NCBI GenBank assembly: GCA_027021365.1
Contig: JALUUM010000025.1
Span: 1 to 44,813 of the forward strand
DNA length: 44,813 bases
Origin: Spirochaetales bacterium
Lineage (GTDB): Bacteria > Spirochaetota > Spirochaetia > SZUA-6
Reading direction: 5' to 3'
This document shows positions 34,122-42,084 of this stretch, piece by piece. The notes beneath the pieces are model-generated. The model made no database searches. It had not been told where the DNA came from and saw only the letters and a list, made by a program, of their open reading frames with translations. The position numbers were made by a program, and so were the translations under genes. Positions within the stretch are counted from its first letter, which is position 1; each line of letters opens with the position of its first letter.

Positions 34122-35234
34122 TCAATAATCAATGCCGGGATAGAAATGTCTGCCACCAGAGTAGTCACCAACAAGGTAACCATCCTCCCGCCTCTCTATT
34201 GGAACGGAGAGAAGAGATACCTTTCCGCCCCCTCCCGGAAGATCGAGGGCATAATCAGGCATCTCAAGCCCGGAAAGTGATCTCTTAAGTTCTCTTACTA
34301 ACTCCAGGCCCTTTCCCAGATCGACACGGAAATGAGAAGTACCACTTGCAAGATCTCCCTGAAAGAGATAGTACGGTTTGACTCCGTTGTGAACGAGTCT
34401 TCTGAAAAGATGTTTAAGCGTCTCTGTATCGTCATTTATTCCCCTAAGCAGTACCGTCTGGTTTACCACTGGTATCCCGGCTTCGACCAGCAACGAAATT
34501 GCCGACAGAGCCTCCTCTGTGAGCTCGGCAGGATGATTGAAGTGGGAAACAAACCAGATAGGCCTGTTCTCTGAAAGCAGAGCTACCAGGTTCTTCGTAA
34601 TACGCTGTGGTAATACCGAAAGAACCCGGCTTGCAACCCTTATTGTGACATCTTCCCTGGCAAACCGTATCTGATTCAGGATGCTTTTCAGTCTGCCGTC
34701 GACCAGAACAAGCGGATCACCTCCTGAAAGTATTACCTCCGAAACTTCACCGTGCAAGACCAGGTAATTACCGATCGCTTCAAGTTCGTCTTCCCCGATG
34801 CTCCCTCTCTCCCCTACCTCTTCATTTCCTACCTCTGCTTTACTCTTGTAATACCTTCTAAAGCAAAACCTGCAGTTAACCGCACATGCATCCGTGACCA
34901 GAATGAGAACCCGGTTTTTATATCTATGGATGAGCCTGGGCAAAACCCTGTATTTTTCTTCCATCAAGGGATCACTACTCTCATATGGTCCGGTCAAAAG
35001 CTCTGCCCGGGAAGGCATGAATTGCCTTCTTATGGCATCGCATTTGTTATCAACGGCAAGTGAAAAAAAATACCTTGTTACGGAGAATGGCATGTATGAA
35101 GTTTTCGGTATGTCTCGAAGACTTTCAAAAAAAGCTCTCTCCCATTCATTCAGCTCGATCAGGCCTTCGATTTCATCGATATCTGTGTACCTTACCTTAA
35201 GCTCCCCAAGCCAGTCTCTGTTCTTCATATCCAT
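34122..35234 (-). CDS. Lysine 2,3-aminomutase family radical SAM protein (KamA/EpmB-like)
   Basis: A 370-residue radical SAM enzyme. The cluster motif is CAVNCRFCFRRYYK, with LSGGDPLVLVDGRLKSILNQ and the later SHFNHPAEL characteristic of lysine 2,3-aminomutases, which use PLP. The short length, with no C-terminal extension, resembles EpmB (EF-P beta-lysine formation) more than full KamA. No epmA or efp gene is visible in the window, so the substrate (free lysine or lysine for EF-P) is undecided. First gene of an operon with the ferritin-like, transporter, aldehyde dehydrogenase and AI-2E genes. Confidence 0.88.
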   Translation of the reverse strand: MDMKNRDWLGELKVRYTDIDEIEGLIELNEWERAFFESLRDIPKTSYMPFSVTRYFFSLAVDNKCDAIRRQFMPSRAELLTGPYESSDPLMEEKYRVLPRLIHRYKNRVLILVTDACAVNCRFCFRRYYKSKAEVGNEEVGERGSIGEDELEAIGNYLVLHGEVSEVILSGGDPLVLVDGRLKSILNQIRFAREDVTIRVASRVLSVLPQRITKNLVALLSENRPIWFVSHFNHPAELTEEALSAISLLVEAGIPVVNQTVLLRGINDDTETLKHLFRRLVHNGVKPYYLFQGDLASGTSHFRVDLGKGLELVRELKRSLSGLEMPDYALDLPGGGGKVSLLSVPIERREDGYLVGDYSGGRHFYPGIDY

Positions 35235-35252
35235 ACGACATCAGACAATTGA

Positions 35253-35282
35253 TTGCAATGAAAGAATGAGCAATAATATAAG
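35253..35282 (+). promoter_or_regulatory. Putative promoter of the SAM hydrolase/kinase/regulator operon, leaderless
   Basis: TTGCAA (35253-35258), 18 bp, TATAAG (35277-35282). The ATG at 35288 begins 5 bp after the -10, and no Shine-Dalgarno sequence is present. The -35 is weak. Confidence 0.4.
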
Positions 35283-35287
35283 ATAGT

Positions 35288-36142
35288 ATGAGTCGAATTA
35301 TCGCAGTATTGACCGATTTTGGCAACAGTGATCATTATTCGGGAGTAATGAAGGGGATCATTCTTGGTATCGATAACTCCCTGCATGTAGTCGATATTTC
35401 CAATGGAATCCCGCAATACTCGATATCCAGTGCCGCATACATGCTCTATGCTTCGTGGAAATATTTCCCCGAAGACACGATTTTCCTTGCAGTCGTCGAT
35501 CCCGGTGTCGGCTCCGAGAGAGGCATCCTCATAGGAACAGAGGGAGAGAAATTCCTGGTTGCACCGGACAATGGCATTGTTTCACTCATCCTACGTTTCA
35601 ATGAAAGAATGGAATGTTTCAAACCATCGCAAGAATTATACGAGAGGGTAAGAGAAAGATTCCCAAAGAGAAGTAGCACATTCCACGGAAGGGATCTGTT
35701 TGCACCCATTGCGGCAATGATTACGAAAATGGAGCTTAGGAGTATACGGGGGGGAAAACTACATCCAATAACATTACCGGCAATCATGACAACCAAAACA
35801 TGTACGCTCGAAAACGGAGGAATTCTCCTTACGGGAAGGATAATGCATATCGATCATTTCGGAAATTGTATAACTTCCATTCACAGGAAAGATATGGAGA
35901 AGCATCTTCATGAACGAACGACCATGGATCTCAGTTCGATCGACTGTCAGATACACCTTGGCAAAAGAAGCATAGATGGTATCAGAGACTTTTTCTCCCA
36001 GGCAGGAAGAGGTAATGCCCTCGCATACATGGGTAGTTCTGATTTCCTTGAAATAGCAATAAACATGGGCAATGCAGCCCGTTACTTCGATGTCAAGATA
36101 GGGGATGCGGTAACCCTTGAAATCAAGGGGTTAAGTTCATGA
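35288..36142 (+). CDS. S-adenosylmethionine hydrolase (DUF62, fluorinase-related)
   Basis: A 284-residue member of the DUF62 family, which splits S-adenosylmethionine with water (hydroxide) to adenosine and methionine and is related to the bacterial fluorinase/chlorinase. Clear family blocks are IAVLTDFGNSDHYSGVMKGII, FLAVVDPGVGSERGILIG, VAPDNGIVS, TFHGRDLFAPIA and HIDHFGNCITS. Halogenase activity is not indicated. Its stop overlaps the next ATG by 4 bp, so it is tightly coupled to a histidine kinase; a role of SAM level in signalling is speculative. Confidence 0.93.
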   Translation: MSRIIAVLTDFGNSDHYSGVMKGIILGIDNSLHVVDISNGIPQYSISSAAYMLYASWKYFPEDTIFLAVVDPGVGSERGILIGTEGEKFLVAPDNGIVSLILRFNERMECFKPSQELYERVRERFPKRSSTFHGRDLFAPIAAMITKMELRSIRGGKLHPITLPAIMTTKTCTLENGGILLTGRIMHIDHFGNCITSIHRKDMEKHLHERTTMDLSSIDCQIHLGKRSIDGIRDFFSQAGRGNALAYMGSSDFLEIAINMGNAARYFDVKIGDAVTLEIKGLSS

Positions 36143-38220
36143 CTGTCGGAACGGTACTGGTTTTTCTCTTTTTCTTCGATACGGCACTGATATACCTCAT
36201 ATACAGTTATAATCCCTCAGGTTCGATAAACAGGTTCATGAGCCTCATGCTCGTACCGATAACCCTTACCAATCTCGAAATGCTGTTTCTATATACGGCA
36301 AGGCAGAATATTCCTGTTGAGATAGGGCTCAATATGTCCACCTTTGGTGTAATATTCTTCTTTCCTCTCTTCTACCACTTTTCATGGTATTTTCCCAGAA
36401 GGCGGGTAAAAATACATACAAAACAACTTTTCATACTACTCTACTTTATACCACTGGTACTGGGTATTTCCCTTATTGTAACCTTCGACCCGCAATCATC
36501 CATACTGTCCCTCGCCGATATTATTCATCCGGGAAGATACATCCTCAAAAATCCGCTCTACTTTGCACTTCATAGCCTGGCCCTGACATACATACTGTTT
36601 CTCCTTACATTGACCATCTACAGGATTATAATTTCCCTCAAACTCCCCCTCTTGAAGAGGGAGAGAAGAGCTGTCATAATGGTTCTCACCGGCTTTATTC
36701 CACTCTCTGTCGTTCTTCTCTTTAATTATCTCATTTTTCTTCCCTTGAGGGGTGGAATCTACTACTACCTCGTCCTTTCATCCTCATACACAATTTATTT
36801 CATTCTTCTCGTATTCGAGTTCGGGTACATCGACAGAAAGGCTTTGTCAAGATTCTTCATAATCTATCCACTCACACTTGTTACGATAATTTTCCTCTAT
36901 AACAAGCTCTTGAGGGAATTGAACAGGATAATATCAGAAAATCTCTATATCAGCACCACCTTTCTCACCAGTCTTGAAATTGTGGTATTCTTTATATTCT
37001 TCTATCCGCTGATGACCGTGCTGGAGAGCAAGGTAGGTTCCTTTATAGCTCCGGCTCCGTACTCACTTCGGGAGCAACTCCGCTCTGCAAGCAGTGAACT
37101 TGCAAGCATTATCGATATAGAGGAACTTAACGATTACCTTGTAAAACTCTTCATTCAAAAGCTAAGGATAACCTCCTTTTTCTTCCTGATAAGAGACGAG
37201 AGTGCAAAGTTATTCAGACCCGTGGCGCACGGCGGTGAAAATCAACCTGAATTTTCCGTAAACGGAGAGCTTGTGCGAAAACTCGAGGCAAGCAGGAAAA
37301 TCAACAACATACAGCAAATCGCCCTCTCATGGGAGAAGGGGAAAGAACTGGAGATTCTCGATAATCTCAGGGTGAGCCTCATTGTACCGCTATTCAGCAA
37401 GAATACTCTGGAAGGCATCTGCCTCCTCGGAGAACAGGGTATAGCAAGGCCATGGCACAAACCCGAAATCGATGAACTGGAGCTCTTCTTTGCCGGCATT
37501 CCTGTGATAATCGAGAGGTGGAAGACACACTCGAAGGCGATTCAGATGGAACAGAGACAGGCACGAGTGGAAAAAATCGCTGTTCTCAATGCCATAACCT
37601 CCGAGGTAGCTCACGAGATAAGGAACCCGCTCTCGATAATCACGGCCATTGCTGAAACAATTCAGAGTAAGAATTTGAGTCACGAGGAAATTCTCAAATT
37701 CATAAATGATATACGGGAGGAAACAGAAAGGGTTTCCACACTTCTGAAAAAGATACTGTCAGTTCCTACCAATACAAAAAAGGGGAGTGATTCCTGCGAT
37801 CTGAAAGAGGCATTAACGAGAACTTTCAGGCTCGTCTCCCAGAAGGCCAGGGAAAAACACATATCGCTTGAATTAATATGCAATTATGACCACTGCTATG
37901 CAAGAATCAACAGGGAAGCTTTCATTCAGGTGTGTTTGAATCTTTCCCTGAATGCCATAGAGGCCCTACAGGAATACGGTTCCATAAGGGCAATAGTAGA
38001 AAAAAAAGATTCTTCTGCCATTGTGAACTTTTCCGACAATGGACCCGGTATACCGGAAAGTGTAGCATCAAGGATCTTTGAACCTTTCTTTTCAACAAAG
38101 AGGGGCGGTACTGGTTTGGGGCTCGCTGTCTCAAAAAGAATCATCGAGGAAGCCGGAGGAAAGCTGGAACTACTCGCCGGAAATAATGGGGCTACCTTTC
38201 TTATCACTCTGCTCGCCTGA
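36139..38220 (+). CDS. Sensor histidine kinase (7TM region, GAF-like, HisKA, HATPase)
   Basis: A 693-residue kinase. The first 240 residues hold seven or eight transmembrane helices resembling the 7TM N-terminal region of some kinases, with a further helix pair to about 295. Residues 310-460 resemble a GAF domain (TSFFFLIRDESAKLFRPVA to EGICLLGEQG). HisKA has the phospho-His in EVAHEIRNPLS (His492), and HATPase has SLNAIEAL, NFSDNGPGI and GGTGLGLAV. There is no receiver. The ATGA overlap with the SAM hydrolase gene and the NtrC-type regulator 51 bp downstream make it the kinase of that regulator. The signal is unknown. Confidence 0.93.
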   Translation: MTVGTVLVFLFFFDTALIYLIYSYNPSGSINRFMSLMLVPITLTNLEMLFLYTARQNIPVEIGLNMSTFGVIFFFPLFYHFSWYFPRRRVKIHTKQLFILLYFIPLVLGISLIVTFDPQSSILSLADIIHPGRYILKNPLYFALHSLALTYILFLLTLTIYRIIISLKLPLLKRERRAVIMVLTGFIPLSVVLLFNYLIFLPLRGGIYYYLVLSSSYTIYFILLVFEFGYIDRKALSRFFIIYPLTLVTIIFLYNKLLRELNRIISENLYISTTFLTSLEIVVFFIFFYPLMTVLESKVGSFIAPAPYSLREQLRSASSELASIIDIEELNDYLVKLFIQKLRITSFFFLIRDESAKLFRPVAHGGENQPEFSVNGELVRKLEASRKINNIQQIALSWEKGKELEILDNLRVSLIVPLFSKNTLEGICLLGEQGIARPWHKPEIDELELFFAGIPVIIERWKTHSKAIQMEQRQARVEKIAVLNAITSEVAHEIRNPLSIITAIAETIQSKNLSHEEILKFINDIREETERVSTLLKKILSVPTNTKKGSDSCDLKEALTRTFRLVSQKAREKHISLELICNYDHCYARINREAFIQVCLNLSLNAIEALQEYGSIRAIVEKKDSSAIVNFSDNGPGIPESVASRIFEPFFSTKRGGTGLGLAVSKRIIEEAGGKLELLAGNNGATFLITLLA

Positions 38221-38231
38221 GACAAAATATC

Positions 38232-38261
38232 TGTTCCAAAAGAACAAATATGATATATAAT
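38232..38261 (+). promoter_or_regulatory. Dyad and -10-like box before the response regulator gene
   Basis: The inverted repeat TGTTC-5-GAACA (38232-38246) is followed by a perfect TATAAT (38256-38261) ten bases before the ATG at 38272. No good -35 is seen (TTCCAA at 16 bp). It may be an internal promoter with an operator, giving a very short leader; there is no Shine-Dalgarno sequence. Confidence 0.4.
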
Positions 38262-38271
38262 TCTATCGATC

Positions 38272-39639
38272 ATGAAACCAACGGTTGCCATAATCGAAGA
38301 CGAAAAGAAGCTTCTAGACCTCTTTGTTTATAATCTGGAGGAGGATTATGATATATGGCCTTTCACCTCTGCAGAGGCTTTTCTCGAGGAATTCAGGCAT
38401 TCATCTCCCTCCGTTCTCATTACAGATGTAAGGCTTCCCGGAATAAACGGTATCCAGCTAATGAAAGAGGTGAAAGCCAGGAATCCATCGATTCCCGTAA
38501 TCGTTATCACGGCATACGGGAGTATCGACCAGGCCGTATCCGCTATAAAGGAAGGCGCATATGACTACCTCACCAAACCCGTTACGGTAAGCCAGTTGCG
38601 AAATGTCCTTGATAGGGCCCTGGAGCTACATTCCCTGATCGATATAAATGCACCGTTATTTCCAGAGGATTCCGGTTTCATAACGAGGGACAGAAGGACC
38701 ATCGAGGAACTCAATCTTGCAGCAAGGGTCTCCAAGACCAAAGTTCCCATTCTTATCCTCGGGGAAACTGGAACCGGTAAAGAACTCGTTGCCGAAATGA
38801 TACACGGGGCGAGTGGCAGAAAGGGGAAACTCGTGCGTATCAACTGTGCCGCCATTCCTTCCGAACTTCTGGAAAGTGAACTCTTCGGATACAAGAAGGG
38901 CTCCTTCACCGGGGCCTACTCGGACAGGACAGGTAAATTGATTCTTGCCGATGGGGGAACACTCTTCCTCGATGAAATCGGAGAGATGCCGATGCCGCTT
39001 CAGGCTAAACTGCTTAGGGTCATAGAGGAAGAAGCCTTCTACCCAATAGGGGACAATGTCCTTAGAAAGGTCGATCTAAGGATAATCGCCGCTACCAACA
39101 GGGATATCAAGGGAGAAATCGAAAGGGGAAGGTTCAGAGCCGATCTTTACTACCGGCTGGCAGTGGTTCCCATTAGAATTCCTCCTTTAAGGGAGCGGAT
39201 TGCCGATCTCAAGCCTCTCTGTGAACATTTCTTGCGAGAGGTGATCTCCAGGGGTGAAACAACGGCAAGGAGCATAGACGAATCGGTCTATCTATTTCTC
39301 TCCAGGTACGACTGGCCCGGGAACGTACGGGAACTCAGAAACGTAGTTATTCACATGGCTCTCCTTGCGACGGATGAAAAGATAACGATAAATGAAATAC
39401 CACGCGATATTTTCGACAAAGAGCACGATTCTTTCTCCATTCCCAAAACATATGAGGAGCTGAAGGAGAAAAAACGAGAGGCCAGGCAGGAAATCGTTTC
39501 ACAGATAGAAAAACTCTTCCTCTATGAACTGATGAAAAATAATAGCTGGAATATCTCAAAGGCGGCACGCAAGGCCGGAATGGACAGGCGACTGCTCCAG
39601 AATATGCTCAAGAAACATGAGATAAGGCGGAAGCCCTAG
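38272..39639 (+). CDS. NtrC-family sigma-54-dependent response regulator
   Basis: A 455-residue regulator: receiver with Asp52 (LITDVRLPGING) and Lys102 (YLTKP); AAA+ domain with Walker A GETGTGKE (164-171), sigma-54 contact loop GSFTGA (210-215), Walker B TLFLDEIGE and arginine fingers; C-terminal Fis-type helix-turn-helix (NISKAARKAGMDRRLLQNML). The contact loop has Ser in place of Ala in the usual GAFTGA, a variant found in some family members. Partner kinase is the upstream gene. Target promoters should have -24/-12 elements; I saw no convincing one in this window. Confidence 0.95.
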   Translation: MKPTVAIIEDEKKLLDLFVYNLEEDYDIWPFTSAEAFLEEFRHSSPSVLITDVRLPGINGIQLMKEVKARNPSIPVIVITAYGSIDQAVSAIKEGAYDYLTKPVTVSQLRNVLDRALELHSLIDINAPLFPEDSGFITRDRRTIEELNLAARVSKTKVPILILGETGTGKELVAEMIHGASGRKGKLVRINCAAIPSELLESELFGYKKGSFTGAYSDRTGKLILADGGTLFLDEIGEMPMPLQAKLLRVIEEEAFYPIGDNVLRKVDLRIIAATNRDIKGEIERGRFRADLYYRLAVVPIRIPPLRERIADLKPLCEHFLREVISRGETTARSIDESVYLFLSRYDWPGNVRELRNVVIHMALLATDEKITINEIPRDIFDKEHDSFSIPKTYEELKEKKREARQEIVSQIEKLFLYELMKNNSWNISKAARKAGMDRRLLQNMLKKHEIRRKP

Positions 39640-39659
39640 GTAAGGGCTTCCTCTTTTTT
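39629..39659 (+). terminator. Intrinsic terminator inside overlapping gene ends
   Basis: GGAAGCCCT (39629-39637) pairs perfectly with AGGGCTTCC (39643-39651), loop AGGTA, followed by TCTTTTTTC. It ends the SAM hydrolase/kinase/regulator operon. The hairpin covers the last codons and stop of the regulator gene and also the last codons and stop of the convergent radical SAM gene. Confidence 0.85.
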
Positions 39660-41090
39660 CTTTTCCTCGCTTTTCACATTTTCTTTCCTGAAGCGGAAGA
39701 GGTTCTTATACTCAATTCCCTCTCTATACCACCTGTTATCGGGATCATTTATCTGCTTTTCCCAGACCGGATCGACCAGTTCCTTGAAATCCCTTGAATA
39801 ATTATCGACCCACTCGATTACCTCGGGATCATGGACTATGGACTCCGAGTGGTCGTGTCCCGGTGCCACTCCGTACTCATCCACGAGGTCTCTCAATACT
39901 TCGGGATTGTCTATTATCATGCAGGGACGTTTCAGGTTTCCATTCTCGTTGTAGGGGAACCTTCTCCTTATAGCCTTGAAGAAGGGAGAATTGGCCACTT
40001 CAAGCAGGCTCTTGCCCTTGATATTGTCCGAAGCAAAATGTGCAAAAACGCAAGGCTCCACATTACCCGAATTGAGTATATGCAGATACTGTCTTCCACC
40101 CGCAAGACATCCTCCTGCAGCGGGGCCATCATTCCAAAAATCTGCCAGGAACATGGGATACTTGTCCCTTAAAGCCGCAACACGCTTCCCCGTATATACC
40201 CTCTGCTCAGGTGTCGGGACGAGATCCAGTATCGGGTCTTTTCCCACAGGCATGAACATAAAATACCACCCGAAGATTGCTCCCTTGTTCATGTAGTACT
40301 CGATAAATCTGTCCTGTGTCACGATATCGATGTTATACCTCGTATATGTCACACTTATTCCAAAGAGGACTCCCTCACGTTTCAGGTTATCCATTGCCTG
40401 CATTATCTTGGCATAAACCCCATTGCCTCTTCTGTTGTCAGTCTCTTCCTCGTAACCCTCTACACTGATTGCTGCCGCAACATTCCCGAGCTTTGCCAGT
40501 TTCTTTGCCATCTCAGCATCGAGGAAGGTTCCGTTGGTATAGGTAAGAAAGAACATGTCGTTGTACTTCTTGAACAACCTTAAAAGCATGTCCTTCCTTA
40601 AGTACGGCTCTCCGCCTGAAATAACAACAAAGTAGATACCGAGGTCTCTCGCTTCTCCCAGAATCCTGTCCACCTCACTCTCGGGAAGATCACTCTGCTT
40701 GTTGTAAAGACCGGCATAGCAGCCGGTACACCTGAGGTTGCACCTCATTGTGGGACTTATCACTATCAAACTGGGAACCCAGTTTCCGTCACGTGAAAAT
40801 TCCCTTCTCCTTCGAACTCCGCTTATATACTCGTTGTAGATGAGGTTCCTCACTATCTTCTTTCTGTACGAGGGGCTCATCGCCCTTCCTATGCGAAGGA
40901 ATAACCTTGCAAATGCCTTGTCCTCTTCCAGCGACTTATCGAGATTCTTGATAAAATTCTTGAAAGATTCTTCAACCTCGAAGTTTTTTGAAAGGGAAAC
41001 GAGTTTCTGAAGATCCTCCTTTTTCCCGGTAAGGCTGTTCGAAATCTTGTTAACAATGAAACGTTTTGCCAATGCTTCCTTAATAGACAT
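39636..41090 (-). CDS. Radical SAM protein with extended termini
   Basis: A 484-residue radical SAM enzyme. The cluster motif is CNLRCTGCYAGLY, followed by VVISGGEPYLRKDML and the TNGTFLD segment. After the barrel, Cys residues occur in GGCLAGGRQYLHILNSGNVEPCVFAH, as in SPASM-like auxiliary-cluster regions. The N-terminal 100 residues are helical and of unknown role. An in-frame start at 41138 exists, but AAGGAGGTG sits just before the ATG at 41090 (MSIKEALAKRF). Substrate unknown. Its 3' end overlaps the regulator gene by 4 bp. Confidence 0.9.
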   Translation of the reverse strand: MSIKEALAKRFIVNKISNSLTGKKEDLQKLVSLSKNFEVEESFKNFIKNLDKSLEEDKAFARLFLRIGRAMSPSYRKKIVRNLIYNEYISGVRRRREFSRDGNWVPSLIVISPTMRCNLRCTGCYAGLYNKQSDLPESEVDRILGEARDLGIYFVVISGGEPYLRKDMLLRLFKKYNDMFFLTYTNGTFLDAEMAKKLAKLGNVAAAISVEGYEEETDNRRGNGVYAKIMQAMDNLKREGVLFGISVTYTRYNIDIVTQDRFIEYYMNKGAIFGWYFMFMPVGKDPILDLVPTPEQRVYTGKRVAALRDKYPMFLADFWNDGPAAGGCLAGGRQYLHILNSGNVEPCVFAHFASDNIKGKSLLEVANSPFFKAIRRRFPYNENGNLKRPCMIIDNPEVLRDLVDEYGVAPGHDHSESIVHDPEVIEWVDNYSRDFKELVDPVWEKQINDPDNRWYREGIEYKNLFRFRKENVKSEEKKKEEALT

Positions 41091-41220
41091 GACACACCTC
41101 CTTGTTTCTAATGAAGCAAGCATCATGCCAATATTCAATAACGATGGTAATGATTAATTATATACAATTAATATAATTACAAAGCAGACAGAAAACGGGT
41201 CGCCTGTCATATAAATAAAT

Positions 41221-41237
41221 GCGAATATTTTCTTCGC
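41221..41237 (-). terminator. Weak hairpin after the HAD phosphatase gene
   Basis: GCGAA and TTCGC pair with a 7-nt loop, 19 bp beyond the stop at 41256, followed on the minus strand by an A/T-rich but not pure-T tract. It may be a weak terminator of the MFS-HAD operon. Confidence 0.3.
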
Positions 41238-41255
41238 AGTTATGTTATTAAAGTT

Positions 41256-42080
41256 TCACAGCGAAAAGAATCCTTCGAGAAAACGGGAAACACCATCCTC
41301 CTCATTTGTATAGAGGGTCATCGCCCTTGCATAACCTGCCACCTTTTCTTCCGCATTCCGCATTACCACCGGGAAACCAACCCTCTTTAGAATGGGTATA
41401 TCATTTCTCCAATCACCTATAAAGAGCATGTCCTCGAGGCCGTAACCATAGTAGGCCAGCAGTCTTGCAGCACCCTTATATTTTCCCGTTTTGGGCGAGC
41501 GAAAGGTGAGGTAGTACCTCTCCAGATATTTGACAGGAGTTAAAAATGGTACAACTCTATCCGAAAAGTTTCTGCAGACCTGCTTCCTTATCGAATCAAG
41601 TTTGTCTCTCTCCATGGAAAGAAGAATAAGTACTGTCAGATTATCCATTCTGCAGTTAGAAATATCCCCACCGAGGTCACAGGCCCAATGCCTGTACTGT
41701 TTTTCTCTAACATCACCCCGAATATATACCTTGTCGTTGCTTATGAGAAACGACTCTATCCCGTCGGAAATATCGATTATGAACCTGGCTACCTCGGGAT
41801 CGATAAAACAGTCAGGATTCCAGATATTTTTTCCCTTTACCCTTATATATGCCCCTTCCAGACACACCATTGGCACATCAATACCGTCGAATATCTTCAT
41901 CGTTAGGGATAACGATTTACCTGTTACGGGGAAGAAGATAATTCCCTCCTTTTTTAATTTTTCTATTGTTACCCGTGTTCTCTCCGTTATAACCTTTGAC
42001 TCGGGAAGCAACGTACCATCGAGGTCCACACCGACAGCTTTTACCTCTTCGGGGATGATAAGTATTCTATCTTCAGTCAT
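41256..42080 (-). CDS. HAD-superfamily phosphatase (Cof/SPP-like)
   Basis: A 274-residue HAD hydrolase of the Cof type. Motif I is VDLDGTLLPE (Asp19, Asp21), motif II FPVTGKS, motif III lysine in PKTGKYKGAA, and motif IV FIGDWRNDIP. The cap lies between motifs II and III. Typical substrates are sugar phosphates or phosphorylated cofactors. It begins 4 bp after the MFS transporter gene, so a role in dephosphorylating or recycling the transported sugar is plausible but not shown. Confidence 0.9.
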   Translation of the reverse strand: MTEDRILIIPEEVKAVGVDLDGTLLPESKVITERTRVTIEKLKKEGIIFFPVTGKSLSLTMKIFDGIDVPMVCLEGAYIRVKGKNIWNPDCFIDPEVARFIIDISDGIESFLISNDKVYIRGDVREKQYRHWACDLGGDISNCRMDNLTVLILLSMERDKLDSIRKQVCRNFSDRVVPFLTPVKYLERYYLTFRSPKTGKYKGAARLLAYYGYGLEDMLFIGDWRNDIPILKRVGFPVVMRNAEEKVAGYARAMTLYTNEEDGVSRFLEGFFSL

Positions 42081-42084
42081 CCGT

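Noticed and set aside
35288..36142. DUF62 protein as a halogenase
   Set aside because: Family blocks fit the SAM hydrolase group, and no halide-specific feature or halometabolite genes are visible.
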